From: Aeropyrum sp.
GTDB lineage: Archaea; Thermoproteota; Thermoprotei_A; Sulfolobales; Acidilobaceae
Assembly (NCBI GenBank): GCA_015523465.1
Contig: WAKF01000077.1
Coordinates: 1 to 64,000 of the forward strand
Reading direction: 5' to 3'
DNA length: 64,000 nucleotides
This document shows positions 39,633-49,018 of the stretch, one piece after another (position 1 is the first letter of the stretch; each line of letters starts with the position of its first letter). Both the position numbers and the translations under genes were made by a program. The notes below the pieces were generated by a model. That model worked only from the letters and a program-made list of their open reading frames with translations, searched no databases and was not told the DNA's origin.

Positions 39633-40496
39633 TTGCCCCTTAGGATAGCCGTTGGGGTTAAATGGGTTCCCAACACGCAGGCAGTCAGGATTGACCCTAA
39701 GACGGGCACTCTCATTAGGCAGGGTGTACCGAGCATAATAAACCCTAACGACCTCTCAGCAGTAGAGCTGGCATTAAGGCTCAGAGACGCTTATGGGGGC
39801 GAGGTCCTAGCGGTCTCAATGGCTCCCCCACCAGCCGTTAAGGGCTTAGAGGCTCTCATAGGCATGGGGGTCGACTACGCCTACCTGTTCTCGGATAGGG
39901 TCTTCGCGGGTGCTGATACACTAGCTACAAGCTACGTACTAGCTCAGGGCATAAGGTTCATTGAAAAGGAGAGGGGCAGGGTAGACTTGCTAGTGTTTGG
40001 GCAGGAGACCATAGATTCTAGCACAGCCCACGTACCAGCTCAGACTGCAAGCTGGCTTGGATGGCCCTACATATACTATGTTAGGAGGGCCGAGCTGGTG
40101 GGCGACGGCGTGTTGAGGGTCGAGAGGTTTATTGAGGGTTATGTAGAGGTGTACGATCTACCTTTGCCGGCTGTAGTTTCTGTCGCTGCTAGGTCCTACA
40201 AGCCGCGTCATGTAACCCTTTCGGGGAAGGTTAGGGCTAAGGTTGAGAGGCCCATAAGGATCGTGTCTAATAAGGAGTTGGGGCTTGACCCTAGGTGCGT
40301 GGGGCTGAAGGGTAGCCCAACTATAGTGGCTAGGGTAACCTACCTACCCGAAGTTCCCAGGAAGAAGGAAGTCTACGTAGCTAAGGACCCAAGGGACGGT
40401 GCTAGGTGGCTTCTCAAAAAGCTGCTAACAGACCCTGAGACGAGGGACGTGATTCTCTCCTACCTCTGGGGTGGGAAAGGTGGCGGCAGGACTTGA
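39633..40496 (+). CDS. etfB: Electron transfer flavoprotein beta subunit (FixA/EtfB)
   Basis: Within ORF 39582-40496, likely TTG at 39633: MPLRIAVGVKWVPNTQAVRIDPKTGTL; ETIDSSTAHVPAQTASWLGWP. Confidence 0.92.
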   Translation: MPLRIAVGVKWVPNTQAVRIDPKTGTLIRQGVPSIINPNDLSAVELALRLRDAYGGEVLAVSMAPPPAVKGLEALIGMGVDYAYLFSDRVFAGADTLATSYVLAQGIRFIEKERGRVDLLVFGQETIDSSTAHVPAQTASWLGWPYIYYVRRAELVGDGVLRVERFIEGYVEVYDLPLPAVVSVAARSYKPRHVTLSGKVRAKVERPIRIVSNKELGLDPRCVGLKGSPTIVARVTYLPEVPRKKEVYVAKDPRDGARWLLKKLLTDPETRDVILSYLWGGKGGGRT

Positions 40497-41592
40497 CTGC
40501 TCCAAGCTTTGCCCCGAATGGCCTTGCGAGAGTCCCGGCGATTTTAAGGGGGTCTGGGTTGTAGCAGAGCTCGTCGACGGAGAAGTATCAGAGCCTAGCC
40601 TCCAAATGCTGACTCCGGCTAGGAAGATCGCGGAGAAGCTTGGAGACCCCGTTACTGGGGTCATCGTAGGACCTCCGGGAGCTGAGAAGGGGGCGGAGGA
40701 GCTTATTAAGAGGGGCGCGGATGAGGTCATAGTAGTCGAGCATGAAGGCTTGAGCGAGTACTACCCTGAGGTGTACGGTGAGGTTATAGCGAGGCTCGCA
40801 GCCGAGAGGAAGCCCTCAGTGATACTTCTAGCAGCTACTGCTAGGGGGAGGGAGATGGCCCCTTACATAGCCAACACCTTAAGGGCTGGGATCACTGCTG
40901 ATTGCACAGACTTCGAGGTAGACGAGAAGACTAGGGACGTTCTCATGATTAGGCCTCCATTCGCAGCCATAATGCTAGCCTACATTAGGACCCCCTTCCG
41001 GAGGCCTCAGATAGGTACTGCGAGGCCCAACGTATTCCCGGTACCCCCAAGGGACGAGTCTAGGAAGGGGAGGGTTGTCAGGGTTGAGGTCGAGCCCCCA
41101 AAGCCAAGGGCTAGGCTTGTTTCGAGGAAGCGTATAGGTAGGAGGGAGACACCCATAGAGAAGGCTGACGTGATAGTAGCTGGCGGTAGGGGGCTTGGGG
41201 GCCCTGAGGGCTTTAAGCTCCTCGAGGAGCTGGCTTCCCTAATAGGTGGTGTCGTAGCTGGAAGTAGGAAAGCTGTCGATGCTGGATGGATAGAGGCTGA
41301 CAGGCAGGTAGGCCTCACAGGGAAGACCGTGAAGCCCAGGCTATACATTGCAGTCGGGATAAGCGGGTCGGCCCAGCACATGGTGGGTGTGAGGGAGGCT
41401 AGGAGGATAGCTGCGATAAACATAGACCCTGAAGCGCCGATAGCCTCGCAGGCCGACTACACTGTGGTAGGGGATTATAGGGAGATCATCCCAGCCCTTA
41501 TAGATGAGCTTAAGAGGCTTAAGGAGGAGGGTGCAAAGTATCTCGAAGAACTCCTAGCAGGGGAGGTTGTAGTAGTAGAGCCTGAAAGGTAG
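40471..41592 (+). CDS. etfA: Electron transfer flavoprotein alpha subunit (FixB/EtfA)
   Basis: VIVAGGRGLGGPEGFKLLEELASLIGG, GLTGKTVKPRLYIAVGISGSAQHMVG. Confidence 0.94.
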   Translation: MGKVAAGLDCSKLCPEWPCESPGDFKGVWVVAELVDGEVSEPSLQMLTPARKIAEKLGDPVTGVIVGPPGAEKGAEELIKRGADEVIVVEHEGLSEYYPEVYGEVIARLAAERKPSVILLAATARGREMAPYIANTLRAGITADCTDFEVDEKTRDVLMIRPPFAAIMLAYIRTPFRRPQIGTARPNVFPVPPRDESRKGRVVRVEVEPPKPRARLVSRKRIGRRETPIEKADVIVAGGRGLGGPEGFKLLEELASLIGGVVAGSRKAVDAGWIEADRQVGLTGKTVKPRLYIAVGISGSAQHMVGVREARRIAAINIDPEAPIASQADYTVVGDYREIIPALIDELKRLKEEGAKYLEELLAGEVVVVEPER

Positions 41593-41605
41593 GAGGTGGA
41601 AGGCT

Positions 41606-42919
41606 GTGGGTGGAGTAGCCGGGGCCGGTGGCACGAGCTATGACGTAGCCGTAGTCGGCGGGGGGCCTGGAGGCCTTACTGCGGCTTACCTGCTAGCCAA
41701 GTCAGGGTTTAAGGTTATAGTGCTTGAGAGGGGTCGCGAGCCCGGGGCTAAGTCCCTCTTTGGAGGAAAGGTTTATGCAGCTCCTCTCAGGGAAGTGTGG
41801 CCTAGACTCGACAAAGAGGCTCCCGTTCATAGGTGGGTGGGTGTTGAGAGGTTTAGCGTGTCATGGCAGGGTAGGGTTGTGACGCTAGAATATAGGCTTG
41901 GTAGGAGGGTTGCCTTCACCACCCACCTACCAGAGCTTGTAAAGTGGATGGCTCGGAAGGCTGAAGAGTCTGGTGCTCTCGTGGTAGACGAGGTCGTGGT
42001 AGACGAGATCCTTGTTAAGGATGGGAAGGTGGTGGGGGTTAGGAGCGGAAGCGACGAAGTACATGCTAAGGTAGTAGTGGACGCTGAGGGAGTAAATAGG
42101 CTGCTCCTCGAGAAGCTGGGGCTAGCCGGTCCCCCCGACCCTCGTAGGCTCGCTCTGGGAGTTAAAGAGGTTCTTAGGATGAAGCCTGATGCTATAGAGG
42201 CATCTTTCGGGCTAGGTAAGGGTGAGGGCCTTGCCTGGCTTGTACTGGGGGACGTGACTCAGGGGCTCCCTGGAGGAGGCTTCATATATACCATGAAGGA
42301 TACTGTTAGCGTTGGGATCGTGCTGAGGGTTGCCAATGCGGCCGAGGCGGCTGAGAAGGGCTTGTTGAGGGAACATGTTTACAAGCTGGTCGAGTCATTC
42401 AGGCTACACCCCTACTTCTCAAGGCTATGGGGGGATGCTGATGTTGCCGAGTATGGTGCTAGGCTGGCGATCGAAGGTGGTCTGGGCTACATGCCTAGAA
42501 GGCTTGTAGCCGATGGACTGGTTGTAGTGGGTGATGCTGCAGGGCTTCTACTCAACACTGGTTACACGATCAGGGGTGTAGACTTCGCTGTGGCTAGCGG
42601 GAGGATGGCGGCTGAAGCCATAGCCAGAGCCCTCGAGCTGGGTGACACCTCCGCTGAGACGCTTAGAGACTATGAGGCTAGGCTTAAGTCTAGCTTCGTG
42701 TACAAGGAGCTTGTGAGGCACAAGTCCATAGAGGATGTGATGTCAGACCCCTGGTTCTTCTCTAAGCTTCCAGCCATCCTAGTCGACGCACTCTCACAGA
42801 TGTTCGAGGCTGACTATGAGGAGCCTACACCGCTAGAGGCTATTCTAGAGGCTGGTAGGAAGCATAAAGCCCCCCTGCTCCTACTACTAGCTAAGATGCT
42901 AAAGCTGGCAGAGGTCTAG
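41606..42919 (+). CDS. fixC: FixC / ETF-quinone oxidoreductase-like flavoprotein
   Basis: YDVAVVGGGPGGLTAAYLLAKSGFKVIVLERG; GDAAGLLLNTGYTIRGVDFAVASGRMAAEAI. Confidence 0.92.
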   Translation: MGGVAGAGGTSYDVAVVGGGPGGLTAAYLLAKSGFKVIVLERGREPGAKSLFGGKVYAAPLREVWPRLDKEAPVHRWVGVERFSVSWQGRVVTLEYRLGRRVAFTTHLPELVKWMARKAEESGALVVDEVVVDEILVKDGKVVGVRSGSDEVHAKVVVDAEGVNRLLLEKLGLAGPPDPRRLALGVKEVLRMKPDAIEASFGLGKGEGLAWLVLGDVTQGLPGGGFIYTMKDTVSVGIVLRVANAAEAAEKGLLREHVYKLVESFRLHPYFSRLWGDADVAEYGARLAIEGGLGYMPRRLVADGLVVVGDAAGLLLNTGYTIRGVDFAVASGRMAAEAIARALELGDTSAETLRDYEARLKSSFVYKELVRHKSIEDVMSDPWFFSKLPAILVDALSQMFEADYEEPTPLEAILEAGRKHKAPLLLLLAKMLKLAEV

Positions 42920-42980
42920 TCGCTCCAACGCAGCCAGAATAACAACCTTAACCACTAACCAATATTCTCGGTGGAGGATA

Positions 42981-44123
42981 GTGGCTAAGCTCCTAATGAT
43001 CCCAGGCCCTACACCAGTAGCCCCTGAGGTCCTACTCTCCTCCGCAGCTCCAGTAATCTCCCACACCTCACCCGAGTTCGACGAGATACACTCCGACGCC
43101 CTAAGGATGCTAGCGAAGGTGTTCGAGACCAAAGGGCCGATAGTCTTGCTACCCGGCAGTGGTAGCCTAGCTATGGAGTTCGCTTCTAGGAGTATAGTTG
43201 AAGAGAGGGGCGAGAAGGCCCTGGTATTAAAGGCCGGGTACTTTGGAGGCTACCTAGAGAAGGCTCTCAGGGCTGCGGGGGCCGAGGTTAAAGTGGTGGA
43301 GGCCCCCCTGGGTAGGGGGTTTAGGAGTGAGGACCTAGCGAGAGCTTTGGATGAGAGTGGCGCTAGTATAGTGGCTTTCCAGCACGTAGAGACTAGCACC
43401 TCCGTAGCCAATCCTGTAGGAGAGCTGGCAGGGGAAGCTAAGAGGAAGGGGGCTAAGGTCCTGGTTGACGGAGTTGCATCTATCGGAGGCATGGAGATGA
43501 GGATGGAGGAGTGGGGGGTGGACGTGTGCCTCACCGGAAGCCAGAAGGCCCTATCAACCCCCCCGGGCCTAGCGATCGTAGCCTACTCGTCGAAGGCTAA
43601 ACGCCTCCTAGAGAGGGATGGCGAGGGGCTATACTTCGACTTCAAGGCTGTGGCTAGGGAGATGGAGTCTACGAGGAACTACCACTTCACTCCAGCAGTT
43701 AACCTGGTTATTGCCCTCAGGGAGAGCCTTCGCAGGATCCTCTCGGAGGGGCTTGCCGAGAGGTATAGGAGGCATAAGGTCCTAGCGAGGGCTGTGCAAG
43801 CCGGCGTCGAGGCCCTGGGCCTCAAGATCGTGGCTGAAGAAGGGTTCCGGGCCGACACAGTAACAGCTATATGGCTCCCCGAGGGGATACAGTGGCCTAA
43901 GCTATACGCTGAAATGAAGGCTCGCGGAGTAGAGATAGCTGGAGGCTTAGGGGAGCTTAAGGGTAGGATCTTCAGGATAGGCCACATGGGCGAGGTCGAC
44001 GCAAACGACGTGACAGCCACCCTCGCAGCCCTCGAGCGGAGCCTGAGAAGGCAAGGGTACAAGGTCGAGCTTGGAGTCGGCGTTAAGGCAGCGCAGGAAG
44101 TACTCGCCGAGGAGGGTTTCTAG
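42981..44123 (+). CDS. Class V aminotransferase (alanine/serine-glyoxylate type)
   Basis: LLMIPGPTPVAPEVL, DGVASIGGMEMRMEEWGVDVCLTGSQKALSTPPGLAIV. Confidence 0.92.
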   Translation: MAKLLMIPGPTPVAPEVLLSSAAPVISHTSPEFDEIHSDALRMLAKVFETKGPIVLLPGSGSLAMEFASRSIVEERGEKALVLKAGYFGGYLEKALRAAGAEVKVVEAPLGRGFRSEDLARALDESGASIVAFQHVETSTSVANPVGELAGEAKRKGAKVLVDGVASIGGMEMRMEEWGVDVCLTGSQKALSTPPGLAIVAYSSKAKRLLERDGEGLYFDFKAVAREMESTRNYHFTPAVNLVIALRESLRRILSEGLAERYRRHKVLARAVQAGVEALGLKIVAEEGFRADTVTAIWLPEGIQWPKLYAEMKARGVEIAGGLGELKGRIFRIGHMGEVDANDVTATLAALERSLRRQGYKVELGVGVKAAQEVLAEEGF

Positions 44124-44761
44124 TCGCCTAATGCCCTATCACCGGCATCCCCTAACCCTGGTACTATGAAGAACTTTTTATTAAGCTCCGGGTCGACGGC
44201 GAGAGTGTAGACTGGCACGTCAGGGTGCACGGCCCAAAGCCTTTCAAGGCCCTGTCTAGCGGCTATCACAGAAGCCACTATAACCTTCCTAGCACCTCTA
44301 GCCTTGGCTATATCGACAGAAGCCACTGCGGTACCCCCCGTAGCCAGCATAGGGTCGGCTATGACCGTGAGCCCATCAAGCTTCTCGGGTAGACGGACAT
44401 AGTAGACCTCAACCCTGACATTCTCCCCCTCTTCAACCCTCCTAGCCGCTATCAAGCCTATCCTGGCGAAGGGGAGTGCCTCGACTATGCCTTCAACTAA
44501 GGGTATGCTAGCCCCCAGAACCCCCACTACGTGTAGGTCCTCCCCCGGCTCCAGCTCTACAGCCTTAGCTTCAAGGGGGGTTGTTACCTCAACATCACGC
44601 CACTCAAGCTCTCGGGATATGTAGGCTCCTAGGAGTAATCCGGCAGCCCTTAAAGAGCTACGAAACTCCACGTAGCCGGTACTCTTATCCCTTAACCGTC
44701 TGAGAATATACCTTGCAAGGGGTAGGGAGTCGCCTAGGACCTCCAGCTTGCCTCCCATCAC
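44120..44761 (-). CDS. upp: Uracil phosphoribosyltransferase
   Basis: VIADPMLATGGTAVASVDIAKARGARKV PRPP motif; AVDPELNKKFFIVPGLGDAGDRALGD C-terminus. Confidence 0.94.
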   Translation of the reverse strand: MMGGKLEVLGDSLPLARYILRRLRDKSTGYVEFRSSLRAAGLLLGAYISRELEWRDVEVTTPLEAKAVELEPGEDLHVVGVLGASIPLVEGIVEALPFARIGLIAARRVEEGENVRVEVYYVRLPEKLDGLTVIADPMLATGGTAVASVDIAKARGARKVIVASVIAARQGLERLWAVHPDVPVYTLAVDPELNKKFFIVPGLGDAGDRALGD

Positions 44762-44799
44762 GGAGCCTCAAAAAGGGTGTTATGGCTGGAGGGTTTAGC

Positions 44800-46071
44800 T
44801 TATTCGAACTCCTCCTCCGAGGCGAATATGAGGGCTGGGTTTTCGAGCATCCTCTTAACCTCTACGAGGAACCTAGCAGCGTATCCGCCCTCTATAACTC
44901 TATGGTCGAAGCTTAGCGATATGTAAGCAAGCCTCCTAGGCTTAAGCTCCCCCTCGACGAAGACCGGCTTCTCAACGGCCCTGTGTATCCCTAGTATGGC
45001 TACGTTTGGCGGGTAGATTACGGGGAAGCCTAGGACACTCCCTATGCTACCCACGTTAGTCACCGTGAACGTGGCCCCCGTCACGTCGTCTGTGGAGAGC
45101 TTCATCTCCCGAGCCTTACTCGCAAGTTCCTCAAGATCCCTAGCTATCCTGAAGAGCCCCTTCCTATCAACATCCTTAATGACGGGTACGACAAGCCCAT
45201 GAGGAGTGTCAACGGCTATTCCAAGGTTAACCCTCTTCTTAACAACAATCTCCATCCTCTCCTCGTCTAGCTCAGAGTTCATCAAGGGATACTTCTTCAA
45301 CGCCCGGGCCACAGCCTTCAGTATGAACGGTAGTATAGTTAGCCTTACACCCTTAGACTCAGCCTCCCTCCTAAGACTCTCCCTAAGCCTGAAAAGCTCT
45401 GTCAAGTCAACCTCCTCGGCTAGATAAGCGTGTGGTATCCTAGACTTAGACTCGCTCATCGTCTTAGCCATGATCCTCTTAATCCCCCTAAGAGGCACCC
45501 TCTCCTCCTCTACAGCCTCAACCTTAACAGCCGGAGGCTGAGGTTGCGGTGGTGGAGGCGCCTTCAGCTTCTCAGCAGCCCTCCTAACGTCCTCCTCAGT
45601 TATAGCCCCCCGGGGCCCGGTACCCTCTATCTCCTCTAGCTTAACGCCTAGCTGCCTGGCAAGCTTCCTCACTCTCGGGGGCGCCCTTATGAGTCTTCTC
45701 GGCCTCCTCACAGCTACTGCTTCTAGTCGGGCTTCAGCCCTAGCTGGAGCTTCCTTCGCCTCCGAAGGCTTAGCTTCAGGCTTCTCTTCTCTAGCGGGTA
45801 CGGGTGCTTCTTCTTCAACCTCGATCTCTACGAAGGGCTGCCCTACTTGGACTACGTCTCCGGGCTTCGCTAGGAGTTTCACTACCCTTCCCGTGTATGG
45901 CGAGGGGATCTCCATCGTGGCCTTGGCGGTTAAGACTTTAACCATAGGCTGGAACTGCTTTATCCTGTCGCCCTCCTTGACGAGCCACTCTACAATCTCA
46001 GCCTCGGCAAGCCCCTCCCCAAGGTCGGGTAGCTTGACCTGTATGACCCTACCCACACTAGTCACCCCCAC
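44800..46071 (-). CDS. 2-oxoacid dehydrogenase E2 (dihydrolipoyl acyltransferase)
   Basis: KLPDLGEGLAEAEIVEWLVKEGD...LTAKATMEIPSPYTGRV; SFDHRVIEGGYAARFL. Confidence 0.95.
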   Translation of the reverse strand: MGVTSVGRVIQVKLPDLGEGLAEAEIVEWLVKEGDRIKQFQPMVKVLTAKATMEIPSPYTGRVVKLLAKPGDVVQVGQPFVEIEVEEEAPVPAREEKPEAKPSEAKEAPARAEARLEAVAVRRPRRLIRAPPRVRKLARQLGVKLEEIEGTGPRGAITEEDVRRAAEKLKAPPPPQPQPPAVKVEAVEEERVPLRGIKRIMAKTMSESKSRIPHAYLAEEVDLTELFRLRESLRREAESKGVRLTILPFILKAVARALKKYPLMNSELDEERMEIVVKKRVNLGIAVDTPHGLVVPVIKDVDRKGLFRIARDLEELASKAREMKLSTDDVTGATFTVTNVGSIGSVLGFPVIYPPNVAILGIHRAVEKPVFVEGELKPRRLAYISLSFDHRVIEGGYAARFLVEVKRMLENPALIFASEEEFE

Positions 46072-46077
46072 AAGCTG

Positions 46078-47064
46078 CTACCACTCCATAACCTCCATGA
46101 GGGCCCTGTAGATCCTGGCTACGTTGGGCATATAGAGCTTCTCGTGTACCAAGGGGAATGGAGTGTCGTAGCTTGCAACCCTCTTCACAGGCCCCCTCAG
46201 AAGGTCTATATGGTTCTCCGCTATGTAAGCTGAGATCTCGGCTCCGGGCCCGAGGGTCTTCCAGGCCTCATGCACTATAACTAACCTTCCGGTCTTCTCT
46301 AGGCTCGAGACCACTAGGTCCTTATCCCAGGGAAAGAGGGTCCTGAGGTCTATTATCTCGACACTCCATCCACGCCTCTTCTCGGCTAGCTCTGCGGCCT
46401 TCTCAGCAACATAGACCATCGCACCCCAAGTCACCAGGGTCACGTCGTCGCCCTCCCTCACGACCCTACCCTTGCCTAGAGGTATTGTGTAGTCGTCCTC
46501 AGGCACTTCCTCCCTCACGGTCCTATAGACGCTCTTCGGCTCGAGAAATATGACTGCGTCGTCAACCCTAATAGACTCCTTAAGCAGCCCCTTAGCGTCG
46601 TAGGGCCTGGAGGGCATGACCACATAGAGCCCCGGAGTGTGTATGAAGTACGCCTCGTTGCTCTGGCTATGATGCATCCCGCCCCTAATGCCGCCGCAGC
46701 ATGGCCCCCTTATCACTAGGGGCACCTTATACATGCCAGCGCTCCTAAACCGCATCCACGCGGCATTGTTCACTATCTGGTCGAAGGCCTCGTATATGAA
46801 GTCTATGAACTGTATTTCTGCTACAGGCCTCAACCCGTACATGGCCATGCCTATAGCCACGCCAACTATACCCATCTCGGTGAGCGGTGTATCTATAACC
46901 CTCTCTTCCCCGAACTCCTCTATAAGCCCCTCAGTTACAAGGAAAACCCCGCCCATCCTTCCCACATCCTCCCCTAGCACCACTACCCTAGGATCCCTCC
47001 GCATCTCCTCCCGCAGAGCCATGTTTAAGGCTTGAACCATGTTGACCCTAGGCAACACCCCCAC
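46078..47064 (-). CDS. 2-oxoacid dehydrogenase E1 beta
   Basis: VVLGEDVGRMGGVFLVTEGL...VIDTPLTEMGIVGVAIGMA. Confidence 0.95.
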   Translation of the reverse strand: MGVLPRVNMVQALNMALREEMRRDPRVVVLGEDVGRMGGVFLVTEGLIEEFGEERVIDTPLTEMGIVGVAIGMAMYGLRPVAEIQFIDFIYEAFDQIVNNAAWMRFRSAGMYKVPLVIRGPCCGGIRGGMHHSQSNEAYFIHTPGLYVVMPSRPYDAKGLLKESIRVDDAVIFLEPKSVYRTVREEVPEDDYTIPLGKGRVVREGDDVTLVTWGAMVYVAEKAAELAEKRRGWSVEIIDLRTLFPWDKDLVVSSLEKTGRLVIVHEAWKTLGPGAEISAYIAENHIDLLRGPVKRVASYDTPFPLVHEKLYMPNVARIYRALMEVMEW

Positions 47065-47073
47065 CCCCAGGGT

Positions 47074-48264
47074 TTACTCTTCAAGCTCTATGCCAAGCTC
47101 CTCAGCTATCTTCAAGCTCTCCTCGAACTCCTTCTTCTCCTCCTCGAGGACCCAAGGAGGCCTCTCATATACGTTCTCGAAGAATACGTCCTTAGGGAGG
47201 CCGGGCTTCTGTAGGACCTTCCTCACTATCTCCTCCACTCTAGAGTCCCACTCCTCCTCAAGCTGTAACGCCTCCTTTTCGGTTAAGACGCCTTGGCTCT
47301 CCAGGAACTTCCTATATCTCCTTAGAGGCTCGTACCTCTCAGCAATCTTAACCTCTTCCTCCCTCCTATACCTCGAGGGGTCGTCTGCCGTCGTGTGGGC
47401 TCCTAGCCTGTAGGTTACTGCTTCTACGAGGGTAGGTCCTTCCCGCCTCCTAGCCCTCTCGATGGCTCTAGAAACTATGCTATATACTGCTAGGACGTCG
47501 TTACCGTCAACCCTGATCCCGGGTACCCCGTAGGCTAGCGCCTTGACGGCGAATGATGGAGCCGCTGTCTGCCTCTTCGTAGGAACGCTTATCGCCCACT
47601 GGTTGTTTTGCAGCACATACACTACTGGAGCCTTAAAGACGCCGGCGAAATTTAGGCCCGTATGGAAGTCTCCCCGGCTGCTAGCTCCGTCGCCGAACAT
47701 GGCGACGACTACAGTGTCATGACCTAGTATCTTAGCGGCTATAGCGGCCCCCGTTGCCAGGGGGATCTGGTTGCCTACGGGCACGGGGGCAGGGACTATA
47801 TTGTACTTCCTGTTACCGTATATAGCGAAGTCGCTACCCTTTAGAGGGTCGTCTATAGTATTCATAGCCCTATCAAGGATCTCCTCTTCACTCATGCCTC
47901 TAACAATGTAGGCGCCAAGCTCCCTATAGCTCGGGAAGAGCCAGTCGTGGGGCTTCATAGGCTTCGCTGTGCCTACAGCCGTCGCTTCTTGCCCCCTATT
48001 TGGTGCATGAAGGGCCACTTTACCCATCCTCTGTAGCTTAAGGAGCCAGCCGTCTAGAACCCGGGCTCTCACCATGTACTCGTATATCTCAGCCAACTCC
48101 CTGTTAGTAAGCTTGGGTAATAGGGACTCGTCTACGACCCGCCCCTCCTCGTCTATAGCCCTCTTAAACCCCAGAGCCTCCCTTAGCATGCCGCTATACT
48201 CTTCCAAGACCCTGGGGGGGAGAGGCTTGAATGGGAGGTCTACATCGCCTAGAAGCGAGGTCAC
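47074..48264 (-). CDS. 2-oxoacid dehydrogenase E1 alpha
   Basis: VVAMFGDGASSRGDFHTGLNFAGVFKAPVVYVLQNNQWAISVP (ThDP motif). Confidence 0.95.
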   Translation of the reverse strand: MTSLLGDVDLPFKPLPPRVLEEYSGMLREALGFKRAIDEEGRVVDESLLPKLTNRELAEIYEYMVRARVLDGWLLKLQRMGKVALHAPNRGQEATAVGTAKPMKPHDWLFPSYRELGAYIVRGMSEEEILDRAMNTIDDPLKGSDFAIYGNRKYNIVPAPVPVGNQIPLATGAAIAAKILGHDTVVVAMFGDGASSRGDFHTGLNFAGVFKAPVVYVLQNNQWAISVPTKRQTAAPSFAVKALAYGVPGIRVDGNDVLAVYSIVSRAIERARRREGPTLVEAVTYRLGAHTTADDPSRYRREEEVKIAERYEPLRRYRKFLESQGVLTEKEALQLEEEWDSRVEEIVRKVLQKPGLPKDVFFENVYERPPWVLEEEKKEFEESLKIAEELGIELEE

Positions 48265-48310
48265 AGGGCCCCCTCAATATCTGCTATAAGGGAGGGTCTA
48301 TAAATGGGGC

Positions 48311-49018
48311 GTGATCGCCCCCTATAAATTCCCGGTGTCCATGATGGGCCTAGAGGAAGTTAAGCCTGCATTCAACCGGGACCTACTTAGGAGGGTTATC
48401 CGGGAGGCCGACGCCTGGCTCTCCGAGAGAGATAAGGTTAGGGAGGAAGCTATCAGGATCGCCAGGGACGTTAACAGGTACTCCGGCTGGGCTGTTACAG
48501 CGGTGCATAAGGGAGACTTTGACGAGGCACTCTCACACCTCTCCAAGGCCTCGGAGGCGGCTAAGAGACTCTTAGAACTCGTCTCTCCCTACCCGGAGCT
48601 AGCTAATGCGGGCTTTGCAGCCTCAGCACTAGCTGAATACGCTGAAGCTTCTATCTTTGTCGGTGTTGTGCTAGGCCGGGGACTACCCACGCCGGAGGAC
48701 CTAGGAGTAGGCTACGTAGCCTACCTCCAGGGGCTCGGCGACGCTGTGGGCGAGTTTAGGAGGCTTGCTCTGGAGTTTGCCAGGCGTGGCGAGATAGAGG
48801 TTGCTTGGAGGCTGTTAGAGGCTATGGAAGCCATATACCTAGAGTTAAGGGCCCTAGACTACCCCGAGGCCCTGGCGCCGGGTATAAGGCATAAGGCCGA
48901 CGTAGCTCGGAGGCTGGTAGACGATACCAAAGCCCTCCTCATAGATGTCGAATACGTCTCGAGGCTCCAGGCAGCCCTGAGGGAAGCTGAAAAGAGGGGC
49001 TCGGCTGAAAAAACCTAG
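48311..49018 (+). CDS. Translin-family protein
   Basis: DKVREEAIRIARDVNRYSGWAVTAVHKGDFDEALSHL, EYAEASIFVGVVLGRGLPTPEDLGV, YLQGLGDAVGEFRRLALEFARRGE. Confidence 0.88.
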   Translation: MIAPYKFPVSMMGLEEVKPAFNRDLLRRVIREADAWLSERDKVREEAIRIARDVNRYSGWAVTAVHKGDFDEALSHLSKASEAAKRLLELVSPYPELANAGFAASALAEYAEASIFVGVVLGRGLPTPEDLGVGYVAYLQGLGDAVGEFRRLALEFARRGEIEVAWRLLEAMEAIYLELRALDYPEALAPGIRHKADVARRLVDDTKALLIDVEYVSRLQAALREAEKRGSAEKT

